From Streptomyces sp. NBC_00464 (GTDB taxonomy: Bacteria; Actinomycetota; Actinomycetes; Streptomycetales; Streptomycetaceae), in assembly GCF_036013915.1 (NCBI RefSeq), contig NZ_CP107899.1:2790001-2854000 (forward strand): 64,000 nucleotides of DNA. The letters are read 5' to 3'. The position numbers and the translations under genes were made by a program. The notes below the pieces were generated by a model. The model worked only from the letters and a program-made list of their open reading frames with translations. It searched no databases and was not told where the DNA came from. Below are positions 27,018 to 36,658 of the stretch, one piece after another. How positions within the stretch are numbered: the stretch's first letter is position 1; each line of letters begins with the position of its first letter.

Positions 27018-27461
27018 CTACTGCGCGACCTGGGTGATCTCGTACGGGACCGGCTGCTGCGCGGAGTGCGGGTGCTGGTCACCCGCGTACACCTTCAGCT
27101 TCGAGATCATCTGGCGACCCAGGGTGTTCTTGGGGATCATGCCCTTGATGGCCTTCTCGACAGCCTTCTCGGGGTTCTTCGCGAGGAGCTCGTCGTAACG
27201 CACGGAGCGGAGACCGCCCGGGAACCCGGAGTGGCGGTACGCCATCTTCTGGGTCTTCTTGTTGCCGGACAGGTGAACCTTGTCGGCGTTGATGATGATG
27301 ACGAAGTCGCCCATGTCCATGTGGGGGGCGTAGATCGCCTTGTGCTTGCCTCGGAGGAGGTTCGCAGCCGTGGTGGCCAGACGGCCGAGGACGATGTCCT
27401 CCGCGTCAATGATGTGCCACTGGCGAGTGACATCGCCGGGCTTGGGGCTGTACGTACGCAC
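27018..27461 (-). CDS. rplM: 50S ribosomal protein L13 (uL13)
   Basis: An early-assembly 50S protein, 147 aa. It carries [20 protein letters not shown] at the start, the core [19 protein letters not shown], and the conserved [15 protein letters not shown]. It is the first gene of the rplM-rpsI operon. The upstream 260 bp before the palindromic element must hold the promoter, but I saw no clear -35/-10 pair. Confidence 0.98.
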   Translation of the reverse strand: MRTYSPKPGDVTRQWHIIDAEDIVLGRLATTAANLLRGKHKAIYAPHMDMGDFVIIINADKVHLSGNKKTQKMAYRHSGFPGGLRSVRYDELLAKNPEKAVEKAIKGMIPKNTLGRQMISKLKVYAGDQHPHSAQQPVPYEITQVAQ

Positions 27462-27725
27462 TTCGTAGCCTTCGCTTCTTCAGTGGATGGGGTCCAGACA
27501 CACGGCACCTCTGAAGCGACCATGCAGCTGGGGCTCACAGTGCCGGGACGCTGCCCGTATGCGAGCCACTGGTAACTGCTCCAGGGAACCTACGTAAGGG
27601 CCCTTCGCGTGAGAACGACGAAGCCAATACGTATAACAGTCACCGAGACTACCCGCCGCGCCCCGGACGGGTCAAAACGGGTCCCTCGGCCGGGTGGGCT
27701 CGCGGGGTTCCGGGTCCCCTGGCTG

Positions 27726-28159
27726 GGGGTTCCGTCCTCAATCGCCGGACGGGCTTGGTGGTGCGGGTGCCCCGCGGGGGTTCGCCCCTGTCCGGTGGGT
27801 GGGGGTCCGGGGCCCCTCCGGGGCGTCTCCTCGGACGACGAACGTTCCGCGGGTACGCGAACGACCCGGGTCGATGTTCGTCGTCCTGCGGGGACTCCCC
27901 TGCACGGCCCCGAACCCGGCCGCCCTGCGTCTGCGGCAGTCATCAGGGCCGGTGTTCAGACGCAGGGGCGGCCGGGTGGGGGCGTGCAGGGGAGTCCCCG
28001 CAGAAAATGGCGTACGACCCGGGTCCCTGTTCGTCGTCGGGTGCACACGCCATTTTTGAGGAGTCTCCCCGGAGGGCCCCCACCCCCACCCACCGGGCAA
28101 GGGCGAACCCGGCGGGGGACCCGCACTCAAGCCCGTCCGGCGATTGAGGACGGAACCCC
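27726..28159. repeat. 434-bp imperfect palindrome with 31-bp perfect terminal inverted repeats
   Basis: The left end (27726-27756) is the exact reverse complement of the right end (28129-28159), over 31 bp. Much of the interior also pairs: for example CTGCGGGGACTCCCCTGCAC in the left arm faces its exact complement just right of the centre. The terminal motif ACGGGCTT/AAGCCCGTCCGGCGATTGAG also recurs three times between rpoA and rplQ. It occupies most of the 730-bp gap between rplM and the ABC-F gene. No transposase is encoded, so it looks like a MITE- or REP/BIME-like dispersed intergenic element. ORFs across it are artefacts of its composition. Confidence 0.8.
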
Positions 28160-28191
28160 GCACCCCGACCGGGGCGGCGCCGCCGGAGGCG

Positions 28192-29811
28192 TTACCGGGC
28201 CCTTTCGACCCGCCGCTCGTCCCACACCGGCTCCGCCGTCTCCCGTACGACCCCGTCCGAACCGAAGACCAGGTACCGGTCGAAGGACTTCGCGAACCAC
28301 CGGTCGTGCGTGACGGCCATCACCGTCCCGTCGTACATCTCAAGCCCGTCCTGCAGGGCCTCGGCCGACTCCAGGTCCAGGTTGTCCGTCGGCTCGTCCA
28401 GCAGCAGCGCGGTGGTGCCGGCCAGCTCCAGGAGCAGGATCTGGAAGCGGGCCTGCTGCCCACCGGACAGCCTCTCGAAGGCCTGGTCCCCCTGCCGCTC
28501 CATCTCGTACCGCCGCAGGACGGACATCGCCCCGCCCCGGTCCTTGGCGTGCTCCGTCCACAGGATCTCGACGAGCGTCTTGCCCAGCAGCTCCGGATGG
28601 GCGTGGGTCTGCGCGAAGTGCCCCGCCACGACGCGCGCGCCGAGCTTCCACTCTCCGGTGTGCGCCACGTCGCCCCCCGCCAGCAGCCGCAGGAAGTGTG
28701 ACTTGCCGGACCCGTTGGACCCGAGGACGGCGACGCGCTCCCCGTAGAAGATCTCCAGGTCGAACGGCTTCATCAGACCGGTCAGTTCCAGGTTCTTGCA
28801 GGTCACCGCCCGCACCCCGGTCCGGCCGCCGCGCAGCCGCATCTTGATGTCCTGCTCGCGCGGCGGCTCCGGGGGCGGGCCGGCGTCCTCGAACTTCTTG
28901 AAGCGGGTCTGCATCGCGTGGTAGCGGTTGGCCATGTCCGGGCTGTTCGCCGCCTGCTGGCGCATCCGCAGGACGAGGGCCTTCAGCCGGGCGTGCTCCT
29001 CCTCCCAGCGACGCAGCAGTTCCTCGAAGCGCGCGAACCGTTCCTTGCGGGCCGCGTGGTACGTGCCGAATCCACCGCCGTGCACCCATACGTCGCTGCC
29101 GGCCGGTCCGGGCTCCACGCTGACGATCTTCTCGGCGGCCCGGGAGAGCAGCTCCCGGTCGTGGGAGACGAAGAGGACCGTCTTACGGGTCTCCTTCAGC
29201 TTCTCCTCCAGCCAGCGCTTGCCGGGGACGTCGAGATAGTTGTCCGGCTCGTCGAGCAGCAGCACCTCGTCGGGCCCGCGCAGCAGCGCCTCCAGCACCA
29301 GCCGCTTCTGCTCGCCTCCGGACAGCGTGCGCACCTCACGCCACTGCGCCTTCTCGTACGGGACGCCGAGGGCCTGCATCGTGCACATGTCCCAGACCGT
29401 CTCGGCCTCGTACCCGCGCACCTCCGCCCAGTCGCTCAGTGCCTGCGCGTACGTCATCTGCGCGGCCTCGTCGTCGGTGGTGAGGATCAGCTCCTCGGCC
29501 CGGTCGACGGCGTGGGCGGCCTCCCGAATCCGGGGCTGGGCGACGGAGACCAGCAGGTCCCGCACCGTGCGCTCGTCGCGCACCGAGCCGACGAACTGCT
29601 GCATCACGCCGAGCCCGCCGCTCACCGAAACCGAGCCGCCGTGCGGCTGGAGGTCCCCGGCGATCAGCCGCAGCAGCGTGGTCTTACCGGCGCCGTTCGC
29701 CCCGACGAGGGCGACCACGGCACCGTCCGCGACGCGGAACGAAGCATCGCCGAGCAGCACCCGCCCGTCCGGTAGGTAGTACTCGAGATGGCCTGCTTCA
29801 AGATGTCCCAT
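28192..29811 (-). CDS. ABC-F family ATP-binding protein
   Basis: A 539-aa soluble protein with two ABC domains and no membrane part, as in ribosome-associated ABC-F proteins (translation factors or antibiotic-resistance proteins). Domain 1 has Walker A GANGAGKTT, signature TLSGGEQKR and Walker B VLLLDEPDNYLD. Domain 2 has GSNGSGKSH (His in place of the usual Thr), RLSGGQQAR and ALLLDEPTDNLD. The linker between them is rich in charged helices (FEELLRRWEEEHARLKALV). I start at MGHLEAGHLEY; two in-frame starts lie 3-5 codons upstream. No Shine-Dalgarno is seen, so a leaderless start is possible. Target antibiotic or ribosomal role unknown. Confidence 0.92.
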   Translation of the reverse strand: MGHLEAGHLEYYLPDGRVLLGDASFRVADGAVVALVGANGAGKTTLLRLIAGDLQPHGGSVSVSGGLGVMQQFVGSVRDERTVRDLLVSVAQPRIREAAHAVDRAEELILTTDDEAAQMTYAQALSDWAEVRGYEAETVWDMCTMQALGVPYEKAQWREVRTLSGGEQKRLVLEALLRGPDEVLLLDEPDNYLDVPGKRWLEEKLKETRKTVLFVSHDRELLSRAAEKIVSVEPGPAGSDVWVHGGGFGTYHAARKERFARFEELLRRWEEEHARLKALVLRMRQQAANSPDMANRYHAMQTRFKKFEDAGPPPEPPREQDIKMRLRGGRTGVRAVTCKNLELTGLMKPFDLEIFYGERVAVLGSNGSGKSHFLRLLAGGDVAHTGEWKLGARVVAGHFAQTHAHPELLGKTLVEILWTEHAKDRGGAMSVLRRYEMERQGDQAFERLSGGQQARFQILLLELAGTTALLLDEPTDNLDLESAEALQDGLEMYDGTVMAVTHDRWFAKSFDRYLVFGSDGVVRETAEPVWDERRVERAR

Positions 29812-29878
29812 ACAGAGCATTGTCACGGGCAGCGAAGCTGTGGCCCAACCGGTTTAGGTTCCGTCTAGGATTCGGCGC

Positions 29879-30733
29879 ATGAGCTTTGGGCAAGGGGGGC
29901 CCTCCTGGGGGCCCGGGGGCACTGGGACTCCGGACTGGGCAGCGCTGGCCGAGGAATCCGCGGCACGCGCCAGGCGCAAGAAGTGGCTGATGATCGGCGG
30001 GGGCGCGCTGGCCACCGCCGCGGTAGCCGCGATCGTGGCGACCGCCGTCATCTCGACCGGCAAGAACGACCCCGGCGGCACGTCGGGGAAGAACGCGAGC
30101 GAGCTGCCGTCGGCGACCGCTCTGCCGAGCGAGACGGCAGAGCCCGAGCCGTCGTTCTCGTCGGTCGCCCCGCTGCCCCCGCCGGACCCCAAGGACTACA
30201 TATCCGACGTGAAGAAGGACCGGGCGCCCGTCACGGTGGACGCCTTCTTCCCCGGAAAGAAGCTGACGATGGGGAACCGCGCCTACTCCAAGGGCGCGAC
30301 GCACCGCACCACGAAGTGCGCCGCGGTCACCAAGGCCGGACTGGGCCCGATCCTCACGAACAACGGCTGCGACCAGGTCATCCGGGCCACGTACAGCCGC
30401 AGCGGTGTGGCGGTGACCATCGGCCTCGCGGTCTTCGAGACCGAGGCCCAGGCCAAGAAGGCCGCCCAACAGGCCATCGGCAGCATCGTGTCGCTCGGCG
30501 GATCCGGTGTGCCGGACTTCTGCCGCCCCGGTTCCGTGTGCCGCCGCACCTCCAACTCCTATGGTCGGTACGCCTACTTCGCGATCAGTGGCTTCACCAG
30601 CGGCAAGGGCGTCACCAAGGCCGACAAGAACGTGTTCGCTGTCGGCGACGACCTCACGAACTTCACTTTCCGCCAGATCCGCCACCGCGGCGAGGTCCAG
30701 GCCTCGGCCGCGGCCACCGCCCCCACTGCCTGA
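29879..30733 (+). CDS. membrane-anchored protein with extracytoplasmic domain, unrecognised
   Basis: A 284-aa protein I do not recognise. It starts with a Gly/Pro/Trp-rich cytoplasmic segment (SFGQGGPSWGPGG), then a basic RRKK and one membrane helix at residues 36-58 (WLMIGGGALATAAVAAIVAT). A Ser/Pro-rich linker leads to an exported domain of about 180 residues with four cysteines (KCAAVTKAG, NNGCDQVIR, DFCRPGSVCRRT), which could form two disulphides. It is divergent from the ABC-F gene and followed by another unrecognised membrane-associated gene 50 bp on. Confidence 0.8.
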   Translation: MSFGQGGPSWGPGGTGTPDWAALAEESAARARRKKWLMIGGGALATAAVAAIVATAVISTGKNDPGGTSGKNASELPSATALPSETAEPEPSFSSVAPLPPPDPKDYISDVKKDRAPVTVDAFFPGKKLTMGNRAYSKGATHRTTKCAAVTKAGLGPILTNNGCDQVIRATYSRSGVAVTIGLAVFETEAQAKKAAQQAIGSIVSLGGSGVPDFCRPGSVCRRTSNSYGRYAYFAISGFTSGKGVTKADKNVFAVGDDLTNFTFRQIRHRGEVQASAAATAPTA

Positions 30734-30783
30734 CCCCGCCCGTCCTTCGGTTCAGCCTCTCCCGGATGCGGAGGACCGCTGCT

Positions 30784-32655
30784 GTGCGTCTCGTCTTCCT
30801 GGTCTCCTTCCTGCGCATCCTGCGCCACCGCGACGCCATCGGCGTCGACCTGGCCCCCGACGAAGCCGTGCTCCTGGACCCGCCGGACGCCCCGCTGCGC
30901 GCCGCCCTCACCGCGGCGACAGGGGGCGACCACGCCCCGGCGCGGGAGCTCCTGGCCTCGACGCGGCTGCACGCCCAGTGGGAGCGCAGGGATGCGTACG
31001 TGAGCCGGCTGGCCCGGACCGCGCTGCACCACGACGGCTGGCTGGACGCCTGGCTGACGGAGTCGCCCGACGACCCCGACGCCCTCCTGGTCGTCGCCGA
31101 CTTCCACCTCCACCAGGCCTGGGAGGTACGGACGAGCGCCCGCGCGAAGGATGTCGAACGCGACCAGTTCCAGGCCTTCTTCGCGCTCCTGGAGGACGCC
31201 GTGCCGGTGATCGCCGCCGCGGCCGAGCTCAACCCCGCCGACCCGGTCCCCTGGCGCATCGCGCTCACCCACGCCCGCGGCATGCAGGCCCCGCGCGAGG
31301 TCTTCGACGCCTATCTCGCCGAGGCCGAGGCCCGCGACCCGCACCACCTCGGCTGCCACGTGCAGGCGCTGCAGTACGTGTGCGCCAAGTGGTACGGCTC
31401 GCACGAGGAGATGTTCCGGTACGCGGAGCGGGTGGCCGAGTCCGCCCCGCCCGGCTCCAGGCTGCACGCGCTGCCGCTCCAGGCGGCGCTGGAGTACCGG
31501 CTGTCCGAGGCGGACGAGCCCGAGGGCCCCGACCCGTACGGGCCCAAGGTCGAGGCGGCCATCACCCGCGCCCTGGCCCTCTCCGACACCTACGACGGGG
31601 AGGGCGACCGCGAGGCGGCGGGCTTCCGCAACGACCTGGCCCTGATGCTGGTCATGGCCGACCGGCCGGCCGAGGCCCTCGACGTGTTCCGGGCCATCGG
31701 CGTCCACGCCACCGAATCCCCGTGGAACCGGCTCGGCGACCCCCGTACCGAGTTCCTCGAAGCCCGGTCCGACGTCCGGCTCGACCTCGCCTCACGCATC
31801 CCGCTCTTCGGCCGGCCGCCCGAGCCGCCCGCCACCGCCCCGGACTGGGCGGCCCTGGCCCCGCGCGCCGTCGCGATCGTCCCCGCACCCCCGGCCGACG
31901 TCGCCCAGGCGGCTCTGATCTGCGGCTTCTCCTTGCGTACGGCCCCGGCCGGCGAGGGCTACAGCTATGTCGAGGTGGTCCCTGAGGCCACCCGCGGCCG
32001 ACGCGCGGCGCTGCTCCCCCAGGAGCCGCTGACCGCCGCGGCGGAGACGTTCACGACCGGCGAGAGCTGGCCCGCCCTGATCCTGCACCGCACCCCCGAG
32101 CGCTGCACCGTCACCGCTCTCCACCAGGGCCGGCAGATCACGGCGCACACCTGGGACACCGAGTCCGCCGCCCCCGACCACGCCGATGTACAGGACACCG
32201 CGGCGGACCTCGCCCATCTGTACCGGGTGGCGGACCCGCGCCCGCTGGCCCACATCCTGCGCGCCACCGGCGACCCGGTCCGCCACCAGGCCGATCTGGT
32301 GACCGCCCTCGGCCTGCCGCCCGTACCGCAGGGGTTCGGCGGGGACACCGAGATCCTCGGCGAGATCCCCGGCGCCCGGGTACAGGCCCGCCGCTCCATC
32401 CTGGCGGGGATGCGCGACACGATGACGACGGGCACCGGCAGCCATCCGCGCGCGCCCGGCCACGACACCCCACGGACGGGCCGCTGGTGGCTGACCCGCA
32501 GCGCCGCACTCGTGGCCGTCGGCGCCGCCGCGGTCCTCGCCTGGTGGAGTCCGCGGATCGGCTGGTTCCGCTCCTCGCTGCTGAGCGGCGCGGCGCTGTA
32601 CCTGGCGGGGGCCCTCACGGCCGAGCTGCGCCGGCGCAGGCGTACCACCCCCTGA
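30784..32655 (+). CDS. large helical protein with C-terminal membrane helices, unrecognised
   Basis: A 623-aa protein without a family I can name. Residues 80-310 are alpha-helical and TPR-like (WRIALTHARGMQAPREVFDAYLAEAEARDPHHLG; NDLALMLVMADRPAEALDVF). The later part has mixed composition, and residues about 565-615 form two membrane helices ending in RRRRR. I chose the GTG at 30784 because GGAGGA lies 8 nt upstream; an ATG at 30766 is in frame. The first residues (VFLVSFLRIL) are hydrophobic. It ends 7 bp before the convergent truA stop. Confidence 0.75.
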   Translation: MRLVFLVSFLRILRHRDAIGVDLAPDEAVLLDPPDAPLRAALTAATGGDHAPARELLASTRLHAQWERRDAYVSRLARTALHHDGWLDAWLTESPDDPDALLVVADFHLHQAWEVRTSARAKDVERDQFQAFFALLEDAVPVIAAAAELNPADPVPWRIALTHARGMQAPREVFDAYLAEAEARDPHHLGCHVQALQYVCAKWYGSHEEMFRYAERVAESAPPGSRLHALPLQAALEYRLSEADEPEGPDPYGPKVEAAITRALALSDTYDGEGDREAAGFRNDLALMLVMADRPAEALDVFRAIGVHATESPWNRLGDPRTEFLEARSDVRLDLASRIPLFGRPPEPPATAPDWAALAPRAVAIVPAPPADVAQAALICGFSLRTAPAGEGYSYVEVVPEATRGRRAALLPQEPLTAAAETFTTGESWPALILHRTPERCTVTALHQGRQITAHTWDTESAAPDHADVQDTAADLAHLYRVADPRPLAHILRATGDPVRHQADLVTALGLPPVPQGFGGDTEILGEIPGARVQARRSILAGMRDTMTTGTGSHPRAPGHDTPRTGRWWLTRSAALVAVGAAAVLAWWSPRIGWFRSSLLSGAALYLAGALTAELRRRRRTTP

Positions 32656-32662
32656 CCGGACG

Positions 32663-33517
32663 TCAGCAGCAGCCGGCTCCAGGAAGCGTCCGCACGTTGC
32701 GAGCCTCCACCGCCCTGGCCGCGAGCAACTCATCGGCCGGGTAGGCGACTTCCTCCAGCGTCAGCCCGTGCGGTCGCACCACATGCACCCCGGGATCGCG
32801 CACCCGGGCGGCGAGGACCTCGGCCGGCCACGGATTCGGGCGGCGCCCGTCGCCCACGAACAGCATCGCCCCGACCAGCGCACGCACCATGTTGTGGCAG
32901 AAGGCGTCGGCCTGCACGGTCCCGGTGATGATCCCGGACGCCTCGTCACGTGCCCAACTCAGCTTCTGCAGCGTCCGGATGGTCGTCGCACCCTCGCGCT
33001 TCTTGCAGTACGCGGCGAAGTCGTGCTCCCCCGTCATGCGCGCGGCAGCCGCGTTCATCGCGTCGAGGTCCAACTGCCGGTCGTGCCACAGCACATGACC
33101 GCGCACCAGCGGATCGACCCCGCCCGGCCCGTCCGACACCCGGTACGCGTACCGGCGCCACAGGGCGGAGAACCGGGCGTTGAACCCGGCCGGCGCCTCC
33201 TCGATCCGCCGGATCCGGACATCGGGCGCCATCCGGCCGGCCATCCGCCGCAGCAGCATCGAAGCGTGCGCGGCCCACACCTCGGCCGGCAGGTCCACGT
33301 GCGCGACCTGACCCCGGGCGTGCACACCGGCATCGGTGCGCCCGGCCACGGTCAGGTCATAGGTGCGCGGGGAGCGGGTCACGGTCCGCAGCGCATCCTC
33401 GATCTCACCCTGGACGGTCCGCCGGCCCGTCTGCTTCGCCCAGCCGGAGAAGTCCTTGCCGTCGTACGCCAGGTCCAGCCGCACCCGGACGAAGCCGGGC
33501 TCCACCACGTCACTCAC
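32663..33517 (-). CDS. truA: tRNA pseudouridine(38-40) synthase
   Basis: Modifies uridines 38-40 in the anticodon arm of tRNAs. It is 284 aa. The catalytic aspartate lies in [17 protein letters not shown], near residue 66. [18 protein letters not shown] is the N-terminal signature, and [19 protein letters not shown] is the conserved C-terminal motif. The GTG at 33517 ([16 protein letters not shown]) has GAGAGGA 8 nt upstream; an open frame running further back is Ser/Arg/Pro-rich and not coding. It follows rplQ, the usual actinobacterial placement, with a hairpin between. Confidence 0.96.
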   Translation of the reverse strand: MSDVVEPGFVRVRLDLAYDGKDFSGWAKQTGRRTVQGEIEDALRTVTRSPRTYDLTVAGRTDAGVHARGQVAHVDLPAEVWAAHASMLLRRMAGRMAPDVRIRRIEEAPAGFNARFSALWRRYAYRVSDGPGGVDPLVRGHVLWHDRQLDLDAMNAAAARMTGEHDFAAYCKKREGATTIRTLQKLSWARDEASGIITGTVQADAFCHNMVRALVGAMLFVGDGRRPNPWPAEVLAARVRDPGVHVVRPHGLTLEEVAYPADELLAARAVEARNVRTLPGAGCC

Positions 33518-33552
33518 ACCAGCGATCCTCTCAAGATCCGTACCACAGCGAA

Positions 33553-33590
33553 ACGGGCCCGCACCGCCCCGAAGGGTGATGCGGGCCCGT
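33553..33590. terminator. hairpin between rplQ and truA
   Basis: An 11-bp perfect outer stem (33553-33563 with 33580-33590) has a weaker inner stem. It is 18 bp beyond the rplQ stop and marks the likely end of the alpha operon. Confidence 0.8.
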
Positions 33591-33608
33591 CCAGAGGTCT
33601 CAGAACGC

Positions 33609-34112
33609 TCAGGCGTCCTTGGACTCCTCGTCGGCCTCGGCCGGCTTGGCGTCCTCGACGGACTCGACCGGGGTCTCGTCCTTCTTGAGGGCGTCTTCCT
33701 TGACCGCACGCTTCGTGGCGGCCTCGGCCTCACCGGTGGCAGCCTGCGCCACGGTCAGGGCCTCGACCAGCTCGATGACGGCCATCGGGGCGTTGTCGCC
33801 ACGACGGTTGCCGATCTTGGTGATGCGGGTGTAACCACCGGGGCGGTTCTCGTACCGCGGGGCGATCTCGGTGAAGAGCGTGTGCACGATGCCCTTGTCC
33901 GTGATCGACTGCAGCACCAGGCGACGGTTGTGGATGTCGCCCTTCTTCGCCTTGGTGATGAAACGCTCGGCGACCGGACGCAGGCGGCGGGCCTTGGCCT
34001 CGGTCGTGGTGATGCGGCCGTGCTCGAACAGCGACTTCGCAAGGTTGTTGAGAAGAAGCTTCTCGTGCGCAGCGCTGCCGCCCAGACGGGCACCCTTGGC
34101 GGGCTGAGGCAT
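33609..34112 (-). CDS. rplQ: 50S ribosomal protein L17 (bL17)
   Basis: A 50S protein near the exit tunnel, 167 aa. The start [17 protein letters not shown] at 34112 has AAGGAG just upstream; the frame extends further but without support. The core ends near residue 120 (MAVIELVE). A Glu/Ala/Lys-rich tail of about 45 residues follows, which E. coli L17 (127 aa) lacks and which is typical of actinobacteria. It is last in the alpha operon, separated from rpoA by an unusual 301-bp gap with three repeat units. Confidence 0.97.
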   Translation of the reverse strand: MPQPAKGARLGGSAAHEKLLLNNLAKSLFEHGRITTTEAKARRLRPVAERFITKAKKGDIHNRRLVLQSITDKGIVHTLFTEIAPRYENRPGGYTRITKIGNRRGDNAPMAVIELVEALTVAQAATGEAEAATKRAVKEDALKKDETPVESVEDAKPAEADEESKDA

Positions 34113-34228
34113 GGTTTTCTCCTTGTGTGCTGCACCGGCCGTATCAGGTACCGGTGTCAGTTCCCGTGAGGCGGTCGCCACACGGAAGTTCCAGACGCCG
34201 TCCGCACTCGAAATCGAGCCTCAGCCCG

Positions 34229-34356
34229 AAATTCAAGCCCGTCCGACGCTTGAGGACAAAGCCCTCGCGTACGAGCCAGAATCAAGCCCGTCCGACGCTT
34301 GAGGACAAGCCCCTCGCGTACGAGCCAAAATCAAGCCCGTCCGGCGATTGAGGACA
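34229..34356. repeat. three tandem ~50-bp repeat units between rpoA and rplQ
   Basis: Units begin near 34231, 34281 and 34331. Each has the core TCAAGCCCGTCCGRCGMTTG followed by AGGACAA. Units 1 and 2 share about 48 of 50 bases, including the spacer CTCGCGTACGAGCCA. Unit 3 has the ggcgattg version of the core, the same as the ends of the 434-bp palindrome at 27.7-28.2 kb. Each core is itself an inverted repeat (TCAAGC/GCTTGA). Apart from these units the 301-bp gap shows only the rplQ ribosome site. Confidence 0.85.
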
Positions 34357-34413
34357 AAGCCCCCGCCCGGTCCGGGGCACCCAGAAAACCCGGGCACCCC
34401 AGCCGGAGGCGAC

Positions 34414-35436
34414 TCAGTACTGCTCGGTCTCCACGAAACCGGCATCCGCGTCGTCGTCCGCACCGAACGCGTCGGCCGCGGCGGTCGGGTCGAAGCCGGG
34501 AGGCGAGTCCTTCAGCGCCAGGCCCATACCGGCCAGCTTCGCCTTGACCTCGTCGATCGACTTCGCACCGAAGTTGCGGATGTCGAGCAGGTCCGCCTCG
34601 GAGCGGGCCACGAGCTCGCCCACCGAGTGGATGCCCTCGCGCTTGAGGCAGTTGTACGAGCGGACCGTGAGCTCCAGCTCCTCGATCGGCAGCGCCAGAT
34701 CGGCAGCCAGGGCGGCGTCCGTCGGCGAGGGGCCCATGTCGATGCCCTCGGCGTCGATGTTGAGCTCGCGCGCCAGACCGAACAGCTCGACCAGGGTCTT
34801 ACCGGCCGACGCCATGGCGTCACGGGGACGCATGGCCTGCTTGGTCTCGACGTCGACGATCAGCTTGTCGAAGTCGGTGCGCTGCTCGACACGGGTCGCC
34901 TCGACCTTGTACGTGACCTTGAGCACCGGCGAGTAGATGGAGTCGACCGGAATCCGGCCGATCTCCTGGCCCACCTGCTTGTTCTGGACGGCGGAGACGT
35001 AGCCGCGACCGCGCTCGACGGTCAGCTCCATCTCCAGCTTGCCCTTGCCGTTCAGCGTGGCCAGGACGAGGTCCGGGTTGTGGACCTCGACACCGGCCGG
35101 CGGGGCGATGTCGGCAGCGGTGACCAGGCCGGGACCCTGCTTGCGCAGGTACATCACGACCGGCTCGTCGTGCTCCGAGGAGACGACCAGCTGCTTGATG
35201 TTGAGGATGAGGTCGGTCACGTCCTCCTTGACGCCCGGCACGGTGGTGAACTCGTGCAGGACACCGTCGATACGGATGCTGGTGACAGCGGCACCCGGGA
35301 TCGAGGAGAGGAGCGTGCGACGCAGGGAGTTGCCGAGCGTGTAGCCGAAGCCCGGCTCCAGCGGCTCGATGACGAACCGCGAGCGGAACTCGTCAACGAC
35401 CTCTTCGGTCAGCGACGGACGCTGAGCGATAAGCAT
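34414..35436 (-). CDS. rpoA: DNA-directed RNA polymerase alpha subunit
   Basis: The alpha subunit nucleates RNA polymerase assembly and contacts regulators and UP elements. It is 340 aa. The N-terminal domain starts [19 protein letters not shown] and has the dimer region [20 protein letters not shown]. The C-terminal domain spans about residues 245-320, with [20 protein letters not shown] and [15 protein letters not shown]. An acidic tail ([18 protein letters not shown]) follows. The start used follows directly after a short gap; an upstream in-frame extension is unsupported. It lies between rpsK and rplQ; rpsD, which sits here in many bacteria, is absent. Confidence 0.98.
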   Translation of the reverse strand: MLIAQRPSLTEEVVDEFRSRFVIEPLEPGFGYTLGNSLRRTLLSSIPGAAVTSIRIDGVLHEFTTVPGVKEDVTDLILNIKQLVVSSEHDEPVVMYLRKQGPGLVTAADIAPPAGVEVHNPDLVLATLNGKGKLEMELTVERGRGYVSAVQNKQVGQEIGRIPVDSIYSPVLKVTYKVEATRVEQRTDFDKLIVDVETKQAMRPRDAMASAGKTLVELFGLARELNIDAEGIDMGPSPTDAALAADLALPIEELELTVRSYNCLKREGIHSVGELVARSEADLLDIRNFGAKSIDEVKAKLAGMGLALKDSPPGFDPTAAADAFGADDDADAGFVETEQY

Positions 35437-35573
35437 GTGTGAATCCTTCAGTCGTGGGCGCCCACTATTTGACACCCGACAGATGAAACAAGGATACGGG
35501 CGGCACACCCCCGTAGGGGGCATACCGCCCGTACCCACGCTACTGACGCACGGCCGTCACCGGCCGTTGCGGA

Positions 35574-35978
35574 TCAGACGCGGCGACGCTTCGGCGGACG
35601 GCAGCCGTTGTGCGGCGTCGGGGTGACGTCCTGGATCGAACCGACCTCCAGGCCCGTGGCCTGCAGGGAGCGGATCGCGGTCTCGCGGCCGGAGCCCGGA
35701 CCCTTGACGAAGACGTCAACCTTGCGCATGCCGTGCTCCTGCGCGCGGCGGGCGGCCGACTCGGCGGCCATCTGCGCGGCGAAGGGGGTGGACTTGCGCG
35801 AGCCCTTGAAGCCGACGTGGCCGGCGGAGGCCCAGGAGATCACGTTGCCCGAGGGGTCCGTGATCGAGACGATGGTGTTGTTGAACGTGCTCTTGATGTG
35901 GGCGTGCCCGTGAGCGACGTTCTTCTTTTCCTTGCGACGCACCTTCTTGGCTGCGCCCTGACGACCCTTGGGGGGCAT
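35574..35978 (-). CDS. rpsK: 30S ribosomal protein S11 (uS11)
   Basis: A 30S platform protein, 134 aa. Conserved segments are [20 protein letters not shown], the loop [16 protein letters not shown], and the C-terminal [17 protein letters not shown], which holds the Asn-Gly site that is often isomerised to isoaspartate. It follows rpsM and precedes rpoA with a 137-bp gap in between. Confidence 0.98.
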   Translation of the reverse strand: MPPKGRQGAAKKVRRKEKKNVAHGHAHIKSTFNNTIVSITDPSGNVISWASAGHVGFKGSRKSTPFAAQMAAESAARRAQEHGMRKVDVFVKGPGSGRETAIRSLQATGLEVGSIQDVTPTPHNGCRPPKRRRV

Positions 35979-36083
35979 GTCTTGACTCCAGATGGAGAGG
36001 GGAGGTGATCGGTCCTACAGCGAAGACCGCTGGATACTGCGGATGTCCGGCGAACCGGACGCTCGCAGTGCGTCCGCTGAGGA

Positions 36084-36464
36084 CTACTTCTTGCCCGGCT
36101 TCTTCTTACCGGCGATCGCGCGACGCGGGCCCTTGCGGGTACGAGCGTTCGTGCTGGTGCGCTGACCGTGGACCGGGAGACCGCGACGGTGGCGGATGCC
36201 CTGGTAGCAGCCGATCTCGATCTTGCGGCGGATGTCGCCCTGGATCTCGCGGCGAAGGTCACCCTCGGTGCGCAGGTTGGCGTCCACGTACTCGCGGATC
36301 TTGACCAGGTCCTCTTCGGCCAGGTCACGAACGCGGGTGTTCGGGTTCACGCCGGCGGCGGCGAGGATCTCCTTGGACCGGGTGCGCCCGATACCGAAGA
36401 CGTAGGTGAGGGCAACCTCCACGCGCTTTTCGCGCGGGATGTCAACACCTGAAACGCGTGCCAT
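36084..36464 (-). CDS. rpsM: 30S ribosomal protein S13 (uS13)
   Basis: A 30S head protein forming inter-subunit bridges, 126 aa. It begins [20 protein letters not shown], has the helix-hairpin-helix [14 protein letters not shown], the [13 protein letters not shown] motif and a lysine-rich end ([13 protein letters not shown]). It is separated from rpmJ by 194 bp that contain two small hairpins (near 36521-36540 and 36553-36570) and no gene. Confidence 0.98.
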   Translation of the reverse strand: MARVSGVDIPREKRVEVALTYVFGIGRTRSKEILAAAGVNPNTRVRDLAEEDLVKIREYVDANLRTEGDLRREIQGDIRRKIEIGCYQGIRHRRGLPVHGQRTSTNARTRKGPRRAIAGKKKPGKK

Positions 36465-36658
36465 TCAATGGCTCCAGTTGTTATGTCGGGGGTCTTCCGC
36501 AGCGCCACTCCCGACCGCCGACCTCTCGCTGGGAGAGGTGGTACGCCCGGGTCTCCGGCCCCCGCCGGAGGTGTCGTCAGCCGTGGCTTGGACGGGCACT
36601 GCGTATGTACGTTTACGTGCGTCGCGCGAAGTACTGCGAGATGCGAGGGGGTCGTGCG

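Noticed and set aside
27609..28313. Overlapping frames across the rplM/ABC-F gap
   Set aside because: They follow the palindromic repeat, appear on both strands with mirrored Pro/Arg/Gly composition, and lack ribosome sites.
34229..34356. Possible CRISPR array
   Set aside because: Only three units, the spacers of units 1 and 2 are almost identical, and no cas genes are present.
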